From contig NZ_JAZHRU010000001.1 in the NCBI RefSeq assembly GCF_036924525.1, positions 6,043,001-6,107,000 on the forward strand: 64,000 nt of DNA, read 5' to 3'. The translations under genes were made by a program, and so were the position numbers. Source of the DNA: Bradyrhizobium sp. AZCC 1719 (GTDB lineage Bacteria > Pseudomonadota > Alphaproteobacteria > Rhizobiales > Xanthobacteraceae). Below the pieces are notes generated by a model. That model made no database searches, had not been told where the DNA came from, and saw only the letters and a list, made by a program, of their open reading frames with translations. This document shows positions 55,896 through 64,000 of this stretch, in pieces (the first letter of the stretch is position 1; each line of letters begins with the position of its first letter).

Positions 55896-56879
55896 TCAGG
55901 CCGCGAACTTACCGCCGAGTTCATCCTCGATATGGATCCGGATGATGTCGTCAAACGTCTTTTCCGCGGTGGTGAAGCCGAGCTTGAGGGCGCGGTCGGT
56001 GGAAAAATCGCGCGGCCAGCCAGAGACGATACCGATGATGGTCGGGTCGGGCACGCGCTTGATGCGCGCGGTGACGTTCTTGCCGGCGACGCGGTCGAGC
56101 GCCGCGATCTGTTCACCGACAGTCACCGACATGCCGGGCATGCTGAGGTTACGCCGCGGCCCCATCGCGTCAAGATCCATGGTGCCGGCGTGGACCAGAA
56201 AGCCCACCGCCGATTTCGGCGAGGCGTGCCAGTGCCGCACATCCTCGGAGACCGGCAATACGGCCTCCTCGCCGGCGAGCGGCTCGCGAATGATGTTGGA
56301 GAAGAAGCCGGAGGCCGCCTTGTTCGGCCTGCCCGGCCGTACGCAGATCGTCGGCAGGCGGATCGAGATGCCGTCGAGCAGGCCCTTCCGGGTGTAATCG
56401 TTGATCAGGAGTTCGCAGATTGACTTCTGCGTGCCATAGCTCGTCAGCGGGGTATGGAAGAATTCGTCGCCGATCTTTTCCGGGAAAGGCGCGCCGAACA
56501 CTGCGATCGAGGACGTGAACACCAGCCGCGGCTTGTAGCCGCCGCCGGCGTGGCGGATGGCATCGATCAGGTATCGCGTGCCGTCGAGATTGATCCGGTA
56601 GCCCTTGTCGAATTCGGCCTCGGCCTCGCCGGAAACGATCGCGGCGAGATGGAAGATCACGTCCGGTCGATGCGCGATCAGCGGCTCCGCCGCGCCGGGA
56701 TCGGCAAAATCGGAAGCCACGACTTGTACAGGGATCGACGCGTTGGGCTTGGTGGGCGCCACCACGTCCTGCAGTGTCATTCGGGTGATGTCGTGCTTGC
56801 CGAGGCGGCCGTCGCGCAGCAACCGTTCGGTCAGCTTGCGGCCCACCATGCCGGCGGCGCCGAGAATCAGAATGTGCAA
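55896..56879 (-). CDS. denD: NAD-dependent epimerase/dehydratase, D-erythronate dehydrogenase-like (DenD)
   Basis: The 327-residue extended SDR starts from a TTG seven bases after AGGAG. The NAD motif is ILGAAGMVGRKLTERL. It has TSSIAVFG with the catalytic Ser, and SYGTQKSICELL with Tyr and Lys. The sequence pattern, including ISIRLPTICVRPGRPNKAASGFFSNIIREP, fits the DenD family, which oxidises D-erythronate at C2. In this sugar-acid operon it may instead oxidise a larger aldonate or aldose. It follows the ABC permease genes and precedes kdgK. Confidence 0.85.
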   Translation of the reverse strand: MHILILGAAGMVGRKLTERLLRDGRLGKHDITRMTLQDVVAPTKPNASIPVQVVASDFADPGAAEPLIAHRPDVIFHLAAIVSGEAEAEFDKGYRINLDGTRYLIDAIRHAGGGYKPRLVFTSSIAVFGAPFPEKIGDEFFHTPLTSYGTQKSICELLINDYTRKGLLDGISIRLPTICVRPGRPNKAASGFFSNIIREPLAGEEAVLPVSEDVRHWHASPKSAVGFLVHAGTMDLDAMGPRRNLSMPGMSVTVGEQIAALDRVAGKNVTARIKRVPDPTIIGIVSGWPRDFSTDRALKLGFTTAEKTFDDIIRIHIEDELGGKFAA

Positions 56880-56927
56880 GACCCGTCTCCTTTTTGAACC
56901 CTGTTATCTACACGGGCCTCCAAGCGC

Positions 56928-57863
56928 TTACTCTTTCACGGCTCCCGTCATGGCCGACACATAATGCTCGACGAAGAAGGCGTAAAGGATGACCAGCGGC
57001 AGCGAGCCCGCCAGCGCACCCGCCATCAGCGAGCCCCAGCGATAGATATCGCCATCGACGAATTCGTTGACGATTGCGACCGGCACCGTCTTGTTGGAGG
57101 TCGATTGCAGGAACGTCAGCGCATAGATGAACTCGTTCCAGCACAGCGTGAAGCAGAAGATGAACGCCGAGATCAGGCCGGGAATCGCCAGCGGCAGCAC
57201 GATCTTGATCAGGATCTGCCAGCGGCTGGCGCCATCGATCAGCGCACATTCCTCCAGCTCGAACGGGATGGTTTTGAAGTAGCCCATCAGCAGCCAGGTC
57301 GAGAACGGGATCAGGATGGTCGGATAGGTCAGGATCAACGCCATCGGCGAGTCGAACAGGCCGTACTGGAAGACGACGGTCGCCAGCGGAATGAACAGGA
57401 TCGACGGCGGCACCAGATAGGCCAGGAAGATCAGGCCGCCGACCATATTGGCGCCCTTGTAGCGTAACCGGACGATGGCATAGGCCGCGAGCACGCTCGC
57501 GATGATCGACAGGATGGTGGCGCAGACCGCGACATACATCGTGTTCCAGAGCCACATCGGATAGTGGCTTTCGAACAGGAGCTTGTAAAAGTGCTTGAAG
57601 GTCGGATTCCACGTCCAGAACGGATTGTACCTGTCGAGATCGAGCAACTGCTCGTCCGGTTTGATCGCCGTCAGCCCCATCCAGTAGAACGGGAACAGCA
57701 GCACGATGACAATGATCGACAACGGCAGATAGAGCGTCACCAGCCGGCGCGGCACCGACTGCAGATAGCTCATGCCTTCGCTGTGATCGTCCCTCGCGAT
57801 GGTTGGCGCCGAGCTATGCAGGACGGCCTTGAGATCGATCCGTGAGGTGGGGAGATCAGTCAT
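56928..57863 (-). CDS. ABC sugar transporter permease, MalG-type
   Basis: The 311-residue membrane protein has six hydrophobic segments and the EAA loop ECALIDGASRWQILIKIVLPLAIPG near residue 200, which contacts the ATPase. Its start overlaps the end of the MalF-type gene by 8 bases. It is one of two permease subunits of the carbohydrate ABC importer. The C-terminus ends VSAMTGAVKE as in many MalG-type (CUT1) proteins. Confidence 0.93.
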   Translation of the reverse strand: MTDLPTSRIDLKAVLHSSAPTIARDDHSEGMSYLQSVPRRLVTLYLPLSIIVIVLLFPFYWMGLTAIKPDEQLLDLDRYNPFWTWNPTFKHFYKLLFESHYPMWLWNTMYVAVCATILSIIASVLAAYAIVRLRYKGANMVGGLIFLAYLVPPSILFIPLATVVFQYGLFDSPMALILTYPTILIPFSTWLLMGYFKTIPFELEECALIDGASRWQILIKIVLPLAIPGLISAFIFCFTLCWNEFIYALTFLQSTSNKTVPVAIVNEFVDGDIYRWGSLMAGALAGSLPLVILYAFFVEHYVSAMTGAVKE

Positions 57864-58815
57864 TGTTTTCCCCTTGCTGCCACTTGCGGCGCTGCAGGCC
57901 GAACCAAGACACCATGATGGCGGCGAGGAGGAACGGGATCATCGCGCTCGAGATCGCCGCGCCCTCGCCCAACTGACCCGCAATGATCGCGCGCTGGTAC
58001 GACAGCGTCGCCATCAGATGCGTGGCATTGACCGGACCGCCCCGCGTCATCGCCCAGATCAACTGGAAGTCGGTGAAGGTGAACAGCACCGAGAAAGTCA
58101 TCACGACGGCGATGATCGGCGTCAATAGCGGATAGGTGATGAAGCGGAACATCTGCCAGCGCGACGCGCCATCGAGCGTCGCGGCCTCATAGAGCGACGG
58201 CTGCACGGTCTGCAGGCCGGCGAGCAGTGTGATCGCGACGAACGGCACGCCGCGCCAGATGTTGGCGAAGATTACGCAAATGCGGGCCCAGGTCGTGTCG
58301 CCGAGGAAATTGATGTTCTGGGTGATCAGGCCCATCTGCTTCAACGACCACGAGATGATCGAGAATTGAGAATCGAAGATCCACCAGAATGCCAGCGCCG
58401 ACAGCACCGTCGGCACGATGAAAGGAATCAGAACCAGCGCCCGCAGCATCGCCTTGAACGGCATGTTCTCGTTCAACAGCAGCGCCAGATAGAGCCCTAT
58501 TCCGAATTTGATGGCGCTCGCGATAAACGTGTAGAGAAGCGTGTTGAATACCGAGAGCCAGAAGATCGCGTCATCCCACAGCCATTCGTAATTCTCGGTC
58601 CCGACATACTGCCCTACCCGGCCAATACGTGTATCCGTGAATGAGAGCCAGATACCGAGGCCAAGGGGATAGGCCAGAAAGAAGATCAGGAAGGCCAGCG
58701 CCGGCACCATGAACCAGAAGCCCAGCCAGTTACGGTTGTGCTTGAGCTGGTCCCACGCGCTGGCCTCGCGGATCTCCGTCTTGGCGCGTCGTGGCGCGAT
58801 TGCGATGTCAGCCAT
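57856..58815 (-). CDS. ABC sugar transporter permease, MalF-type
   Basis: The protein is about 319 residues from the chosen ATG, with a basic N-terminus and six hydrophobic segments (starting GFWFMVPALAFLIFFLAYPLG). The EAA loop is EAATLDGASRWQMFRFITYPLLTP near residue 220. It pairs with the MalG-type subunit immediately downstream. It belongs to the CUT1 sugar importer family, and the gene order ATPase - binding protein - MalF - MalG is normal for this class. Confidence 0.93.
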   Translation of the reverse strand: MADIAIAPRRAKTEIREASAWDQLKHNRNWLGFWFMVPALAFLIFFLAYPLGLGIWLSFTDTRIGRVGQYVGTENYEWLWDDAIFWLSVFNTLLYTFIASAIKFGIGLYLALLLNENMPFKAMLRALVLIPFIVPTVLSALAFWWIFDSQFSIISWSLKQMGLITQNINFLGDTTWARICVIFANIWRGVPFVAITLLAGLQTVQPSLYEAATLDGASRWQMFRFITYPLLTPIIAVVMTFSVLFTFTDFQLIWAMTRGGPVNATHLMATLSYQRAIIAGQLGEGAAISSAMIPFLLAAIMVSWFGLQRRKWQQGENND

Positions 58816-58939
58816 GCCTGATGTCCCGATTACTGCTTCTTGCTGCGCGTGACTTGCCGGAAAGCCGCCCCCCCCGCTTTTCCGGATCACGCCTGTATTG
58901 ACGGAGCGGACGGCGGCACCCGCCGTCCGCTCCGGTTCG

Positions 58940-60259
58940 TCAGCGGTAGATGCGCTTCAATTGCCGTTCGGCTTCCGCGATCGCCGTCTTGGCATCCTTG
59001 GCGCCGGTTGCGTAGTTGGCGAACATGTCGACCACCAGGAAGTCGGCGATCGCAGTCGCCGCCTTCTCGCCGGGCGTACCGATGCCGGACGCAGGCAGCG
59101 CGCGCTTGCTGGCCTGGCTGAACACCTGGTTCTTCGGATCCGCCGTCCAGACCGGCGAGTTGTCGTAGGCATTGAGCGTGTGGGTGAGATAACCGCGCGC
59201 GCCCGAAAGCCACTTATCGTAGTTTTCCTTCTCCAGCATGAAGGCGACAAAAGCCTTCGCGGCGTTCGGATATTTGGTGAACTTGAACGCCAGGATCGGA
59301 ACGCAAAGCTGCAGCTCGGTCGGCTTGCCGATCGGCCCAACCGGCCACAGTGCGTGATAGGTGTCTTCCGTGAGCTCCTTTTTGCTCGCATCGTCCTTTG
59401 CCGCGACATAAATCGAGATGCCGTTGGCGGTGCAATGCAGTTCGCCGGCCAGGAACGCCTTGTTGTTCGACGAATCGTTCCAGGACGCGACGCCAGGAAT
59501 GAAGGTCTCCGATAGCGCCTTGCAGTATTCGAGCGCCTTCACCGTCTCCGGCGAGTTGATGATGACCTTGTTGTCCTTGTCGACGGTGTAGGCGCCGTGA
59601 CCCCAGAGGATCCAGTGCAGCCAGGCATTGGCGTCGCCCGAGGCGTGGCCGAGCGGGAAACCAGCCGGCGTGTTGTTCTTCTTCAGTGCCTTGCACATCT
59701 CGAGGAAACCCGGGAAGTCCTTCGGGAATTCCTTGAAACCAGCCTTTTCCATCGACGATTTGCGATAGGTCATGTAGCCGCCGATGGTCGCGACGGGAAT
59801 GCCAAGCCAGTTGTTGCCCTGCTTGCAGGTCACCGCCGCCGCATCGGTCCAGCCGCCATATTTCTTGCCGAGATAATCGGCAACATCGTTCAACTGCAGC
59901 ACCTGCGCCGGGAACAGTTGCGGCAGAGTGTGCAGACCCCAGGCGAGGTCGAGGCCCGAGCCGGTGTTGGCGGCAACGGACGCCTTCGGCTGCACGTCCT
60001 CGAACGACTCCGAGAACACGTTCATTTCGGTGCCGGTCGCGGCCTTGAACGCGGCGACCATCGCGTTGAACGCATCGTCCTCCGCCGGCACGAAGCGCTT
60101 CCAGCGCATCACGGTGAGCTTGGCGCCCTGCTCCGCCTTCCACGGCGAGGCCTGCGCCCAGGCCTTGGCGAAATCGAGCAGTGCGGGTCCGGTCAATGCG
60201 CCGGCGGCTGCCAGCGCGGTGCCGCCTTGAAGCAGAGAGCGGCGGGTAAAGTCATTCAT
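58940..60259 (-). CDS. ABC sugar transporter substrate-binding protein with Tat signal
   Basis: The 439-residue protein begins with a twin-arginine signal (TRRSLLQGGTALAAAGAL) and a likely cleavage near AWAQA at residue 37. It is therefore exported folded. The mature part is a type 1 extracellular binding protein (KLTVMRWKRFVPAEDDAFNAM). GGAGG lies 8 bases before the ATG. It binds the sugar or sugar acid for the two permeases that follow. Confidence 0.92.
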   Translation of the reverse strand: MNDFTRRSLLQGGTALAAAGALTGPALLDFAKAWAQASPWKAEQGAKLTVMRWKRFVPAEDDAFNAMVAAFKAATGTEMNVFSESFEDVQPKASVAANTGSGLDLAWGLHTLPQLFPAQVLQLNDVADYLGKKYGGWTDAAAVTCKQGNNWLGIPVATIGGYMTYRKSSMEKAGFKEFPKDFPGFLEMCKALKKNNTPAGFPLGHASGDANAWLHWILWGHGAYTVDKDNKVIINSPETVKALEYCKALSETFIPGVASWNDSSNNKAFLAGELHCTANGISIYVAAKDDASKKELTEDTYHALWPVGPIGKPTELQLCVPILAFKFTKYPNAAKAFVAFMLEKENYDKWLSGARGYLTHTLNAYDNSPVWTADPKNQVFSQASKRALPASGIGTPGEKAATAIADFLVVDMFANYATGAKDAKTAIAEAERQLKRIYR

Positions 60260-60312
60260 AGTCCATCCTCCCTTTGAGTATTTTTGGTTATTGCTCAGCC
60301 CATTTGGTTATT

Positions 60313-61380
<1,068 letters not shown>

Positions 61381-61517
61381 CGAACTCACTCCCCTCATTT
61401 TCTGTTTTGTGGCGCCACAGACGGGCGACGACGCCATGCTGTCTTTTCGACTCTAATGCCGGAAGTCGAATTCAACGGTCATTATCATCCGCAGTTTGGC
61501 GGCTTTTAGCAATCCGA

Positions 61518-61531
61518 TGGTAGCGCTGTCA
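61518..61531. promoter_or_regulatory. LacI-type operator in the divergent promoter region
   Basis: TGGTAGCGCTGTCA fits the LacI/GalR-family operator pattern with its central CG (core AGCGCT). It overlaps a minus-strand TTGACA box (61532-61527), with CTAAAA 17 bases downstream as a weak -10. Binding here would block transcription of the ABC operon. The site lies 43 bases before the lacI start. Confidence 0.7.
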
Positions 61532-61573
61532 ATAATTGTTCAAACGTCTAATTTGTTGTGATATGAGCGCAAG

Positions 61574-62632
61574 ATGGGACGAAAACAGACAAAGTCTGGC
61601 AAAATCCGCCTCACCGAGGTCGCCAAGCTCGCTGGCGTCAGCCCAATCACGGCATCACGTTTTTTCAGGAACCCCGAAGCGCTGTCGCTTAGCAAGCGGG
61701 AACGCGTCGATAGCGCCGTGAAGGAACTGGGTTACGTACCCAATCTCGCGGCGCGGGCGCTGGCCTCGCACCGTACCGAAGTCATCGGCGTTGTCATTCC
61801 TTCTCTCACCAACAACGTGTTCGCCGATGTGTTGCGCGGCATCTACGATTCCTCCGAAGGTAGCCGCTACACCATTCAACTTGCCAATACGCGCTACAGC
61901 ATCCTGCAGGAGGAAAAGCTGCTGCGCCTGTTTCGGGCGCAGAAGCCTGCGGGATTGATCGTCACCGGCATCAACCAAACCGCGGAATCGCGCACGATCC
62001 TGGAGTCGATGAATTGCCCGGTCACGCAGATCATGGAGATCGGCGACAGTCCCGTCGACATGATGGTCGGCTTTTCACACTACGACGCAGCTTCTGCCGC
62101 GATTTCGCACATCCTCGAGCAGGGACGCCGCCGCATCGGATTTCTCGGTGCGCGAATGGACCCCCGCGTGCAGCGGCGGTTCGAAGGGTATCGTGATGCC
62201 ATGAAAGCGGCCTCGCTGTTCGACCCGAACCTCATCGTCACCACGTCCGTGCCCACGACCGTCACGCTGGGCGGAACGCTGTTCGCCGACCTCCTTGCCC
62301 AGACGCCCGATATCGACGCCGTCTTCTGCGTCAACGACGACCTCGCGCTCGGCGTTCTCTTCGAATGCCAGCGTCGGCAGATATCGATTCCCCGTGACTT
62401 GGCAATTGTCGGCTTCAACGACCTGGAGTTCACCGCCGCCGCGGTGCCCTCGATCACCAGCGTGCGAACCAATCGCTATGAAATGGGTCGGCACGCCATC
62501 ACCATGGTGATCGACGCGATCGAGGGCCGTCGTCCCCAGACGCCGGTGCTCGACCTTGGCTTTCAGTTGGTCGTTCGTGAAAGCTCAACGCGACAAAGCA
62601 CCATGATGGCCGGGTCTGTGGGCATAGATTGA
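61574..62632 (+). CDS. LacI family transcriptional regulator
   Basis: The 352-residue protein has the LacI helix-turn-helix at residues about 13-35 (LTEVAKLAGVSPITASRFF) and the hinge region (VPNLAARALASHRTEVIGVV). A periplasmic-binding-type effector domain follows. The sequence resembles GntR-type gluconate repressors. It is divergent from the ABC operon and precedes the dehydratase gene. Operator-like palindromes with the same 10-base core lie on both sides, so it probably regulates the operon and the dehydratase in response to a sugar acid or keto-deoxy acid. Confidence 0.93.
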   Translation: MGRKQTKSGKIRLTEVAKLAGVSPITASRFFRNPEALSLSKRERVDSAVKELGYVPNLAARALASHRTEVIGVVIPSLTNNVFADVLRGIYDSSEGSRYTIQLANTRYSILQEEKLLRLFRAQKPAGLIVTGINQTAESRTILESMNCPVTQIMEIGDSPVDMMVGFSHYDAASAAISHILEQGRRRIGFLGARMDPRVQRRFEGYRDAMKAASLFDPNLIVTTSVPTTVTLGGTLFADLLAQTPDIDAVFCVNDDLALGVLFECQRRQISIPRDLAIVGFNDLEFTAAAVPSITSVRTNRYEMGRHAITMVIDAIEGRRPQTPVLDLGFQLVVRESSTRQSTMMAGSVGID

Positions 62633-62646
62633 GCGTGGATAGAAAA

Positions 62647-62660
62647 TGGTAGCGCTATCT
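62647..62660. promoter_or_regulatory. LacI-type operator upstream of the dehydratase
   Basis: TGGTAGCGCTATCT shares TGGTAGCGCT with the site at 61518-61531. It lies 15 bases after the lacI stop and 131 bases before the dehydratase start, suitable for control of the dehydratase promoter. Confidence 0.65.
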
Positions 62661-62791
62661 TTTGGCCCGAACTAAGATCGGCTGCTCAATAGAACACGGG
62701 CGAAGCGCGTTGCAGCGGATGAAATTTTCAGCATGGTGCGATCGCCGCCGTGATTTTAGCCGCCTATGAGCTTGCAGTGCGGGAGGAACCA

Positions 62792-64000
62792 ATGAAAAAG
62801 AACGACAACAAGACTGCCACCAATGGCAAGGGCCGAAGACTACGTTCCCTCGAGTGGTTCGATAATCCGCATAATCCGGGGATGACGGCGCTCTATCTCG
62901 AGCGCTACCTCAATTACGGCCTGACCCGGGAGGAATTGCAATCCGGCAAGCCGATCATCGGCATCGCCCAGACCGGCAACGACCTCTCCCCGTGCAACCG
63001 CCACCATCTCGAACTGGCGCATCGCGTACGCGAGGGCATTCGGGCCGCCGGCGGCATCGCCATGGAATTCCCAACGCATCCGATCCAGGAGACCGGCAAA
63101 CGGCCGACGGCGGCACTCGACCGCAACCTCGCCTATCTCGGCCTGGTCGAAGTCCTGTTCGGCTATCCCCTCGACGGCGTGGTGCTGACCACCGGCTGCG
63201 ACAAGACAACGCCGGCCTGCCTGATGGCGGCGGCGACCGTCAATCTGCCCGCAATCGTGCTCTCGGGCGGCCCGATGCTGAACGGCTGGCACAACGGCGA
63301 GCGCACCGGCTCCGGCACCATCGTCTGGAAAGCCCGCGAGATGCTTGCCGCCGGCGAGATCGACTACAACGGCTTCATCGAACTCGTGGCGTCCTCGACC
63401 CCGTCGGTCGGCCATTGCAATACCATGGGCACGGCCTCGACCATGAACTCGCTGGCGGAAGCGCTCGGCATGTCGCTGCCGGGCTGCGCCGCGATTCCGG
63501 CGCCGCACCGCGAGCGCGGTCAGATCGCCTACGAGACGGGAAAACGGATCGTCGAAATGGTCTGGGAGGATCTCAAGCCCTCCGACATCCTGACCCGCAA
63601 GGCGTTCGAGAACTGCATCGTGGTGAATTCAGCGATCGGCGGCTCGACCAACGCGCCGATCCACATCAACGCGCTGGCGCGGCATATCGGCGTCGAGCTC
63701 TCGATCGACGACTGGCAGAAACATGGCCACGACATCCCGCTCTTGGTGAACATGCAGCCGGCCGGCTTCTATCTCGGCGAGGAATACCATCGCGCCGGCG
63801 GCGTGCCGGCGGTGGTGCGCGAATTGATGGCGCACAAGCGCATCCACGAGGACGCCGTCACAGTCAACGGCCGTACCATCGGCGAGAACTGCCGCGAGGC
63901 GCCAAAGCCCGACGGCGACGTGATCTGGAGCTACGACAAGCCGCTGGTGAAAGATGCGGGCTTCCTGGTGCTGCGCGGCAACCTGTTCGATTCCGCAATC
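62792..64000 (+). CDS. IlvD/Edd-family sugar-acid dehydratase, xylonate-dehydratase-like (partial, 3' end missing)
   Basis: The first 403 codons are in the window and the frame is open to the end. The opening [19 protein letters not shown], then [33 protein letters not shown] (cluster cysteine) and [13 protein letters not shown] (second cysteine) match the IlvD/Edd family. The closest remembered relative is Caulobacter XylD (D-xylonate dehydratase). Such enzymes dehydrate an aldonic acid to a 2-keto-3-deoxy acid using an Fe-S cluster. GGGAGGA precedes the ATG. KdgK and Eda on the other side of lacI would take a six-carbon product onward. Confidence 0.92.
   Translation, partial: MKKNDNKTATNGKGRRLRSLEWFDNPHNPGMTALYLERYLNYGLTREELQSGKPIIGIAQTGNDLSPCNRHHLELAHRVREGIRAAGGIAMEFPTHPIQETGKRPTAALDRNLAYLGLVEVLFGYPLDGVVLTTGCDKTTPACLMAAATVNLPAIVLSGGPMLNGWHNGERTGSGTIVWKAREMLAAGEIDYNGFIELVASSTPSVGHCNTMGTASTMNSLAEALGMSLPGCAAIPAPHRERGQIAYETGKRIVEMVWEDLKPSDILTRKAFENCIVVNSAIGGSTNAPIHINALARHIGVELSIDDWQKHGHDIPLLVNMQPAGFYLGEEYHRAGGVPAVVRELMAHKRIHEDAVTVNGRTIGENCREAPKPDGDVIWSYDKPLVKDAGFLVLRGNLFDSAI

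Overview
The window looks like chromosomal DNA from a soil alphaproteobacterium of the Bradyrhizobium / Nitrobacteraceae type. This rests on the high G+C, strong third-position GC bias, many CoA-dependent catabolic genes, TAXI-type TRAP and UgpC-type ABC transporters, and numerous short palindromic intergenic repeats. No phage, plasmid, integrase, transposase, CRISPR, rRNA or tRNA gene was recognised. The species assignment is inference.

Layout. 1-12.4 kb is mostly housekeeping: the end of a probable ExbB/MotA-like gene with a DUF2149 partner, a MAPEG protein, an acyl hydrolase, a metallophosphoesterase, a quinone-oxidoreductase-like MDR protein, guaB, a YqaE/Pmp3 peptide, a DHA2 efflux pump, a Crp/Fnr regulator, rlmE and a phasin. 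12.4-22 kb holds a Ppx/GppA phosphatase, an orphan molybdenum hydroxylase large subunit, a hotdog protein, a UPF0178 protein, an ABC-F ATPase, a D-threonine-aldolase-like enzyme and a flavoprotein broken by a frameshift. 22-31 kb is a valine/branched-acyl-CoA catabolic block (mmsA, acyl-CoA dehydrogenase, 3-hydroxyisobutyryl-CoA hydrolase, mmsB, acyl-CoA synthetase, MaoC, SDR) with a divergent LysR regulator.

31-43.5 kb carries TetR, a frameshifted PaaI thioesterase, an enoyl-CoA hydratase, an MFS carrier, a frameshifted biotin-dependent carboxyltransferase with an IclR regulator and a divergent biotin carrier, a TAXI-TRAP transporter and a glutaminase fused to STAS and cyclic-nucleotide-binding domains. 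43.6-48.5 kb holds Tex, a short Hsp70-like protein and a carboxymuconolactone-decarboxylase-family protein. 48.5-54.2 kb is a second acyl-CoA block (DUF35 OB-fold protein, Cys-less thiolase-like protein, acyl-CoA dehydrogenase, CaiB-type CoA transferase, and a normal thiolase). 54.3-64 kb is a sugar-acid locus: a minus-strand run of ABC transporter, DenD-like dehydrogenase, 2-keto-3-deoxygluconate kinase and KDPG aldolase, and a plus-strand LacI regulator and xylonate-dehydratase-like IlvD/Edd enzyme that runs off the window. Two operator-like palindromes flank lacI.

Points that stand out: the sugar-acid locus with its operators; a thiolase homologue without its nucleophilic cysteine paired with DUF35, resembling the retro-aldolases of steroid side-chain breakdown; the glutaminase-STAS-CNB fusion; three independent +1 frameshifts in otherwise full-length genes; and at least five families of MITE-like intergenic palindromes with terminal inverted repeats. 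I did not find a clearly new defence or mobile system here.
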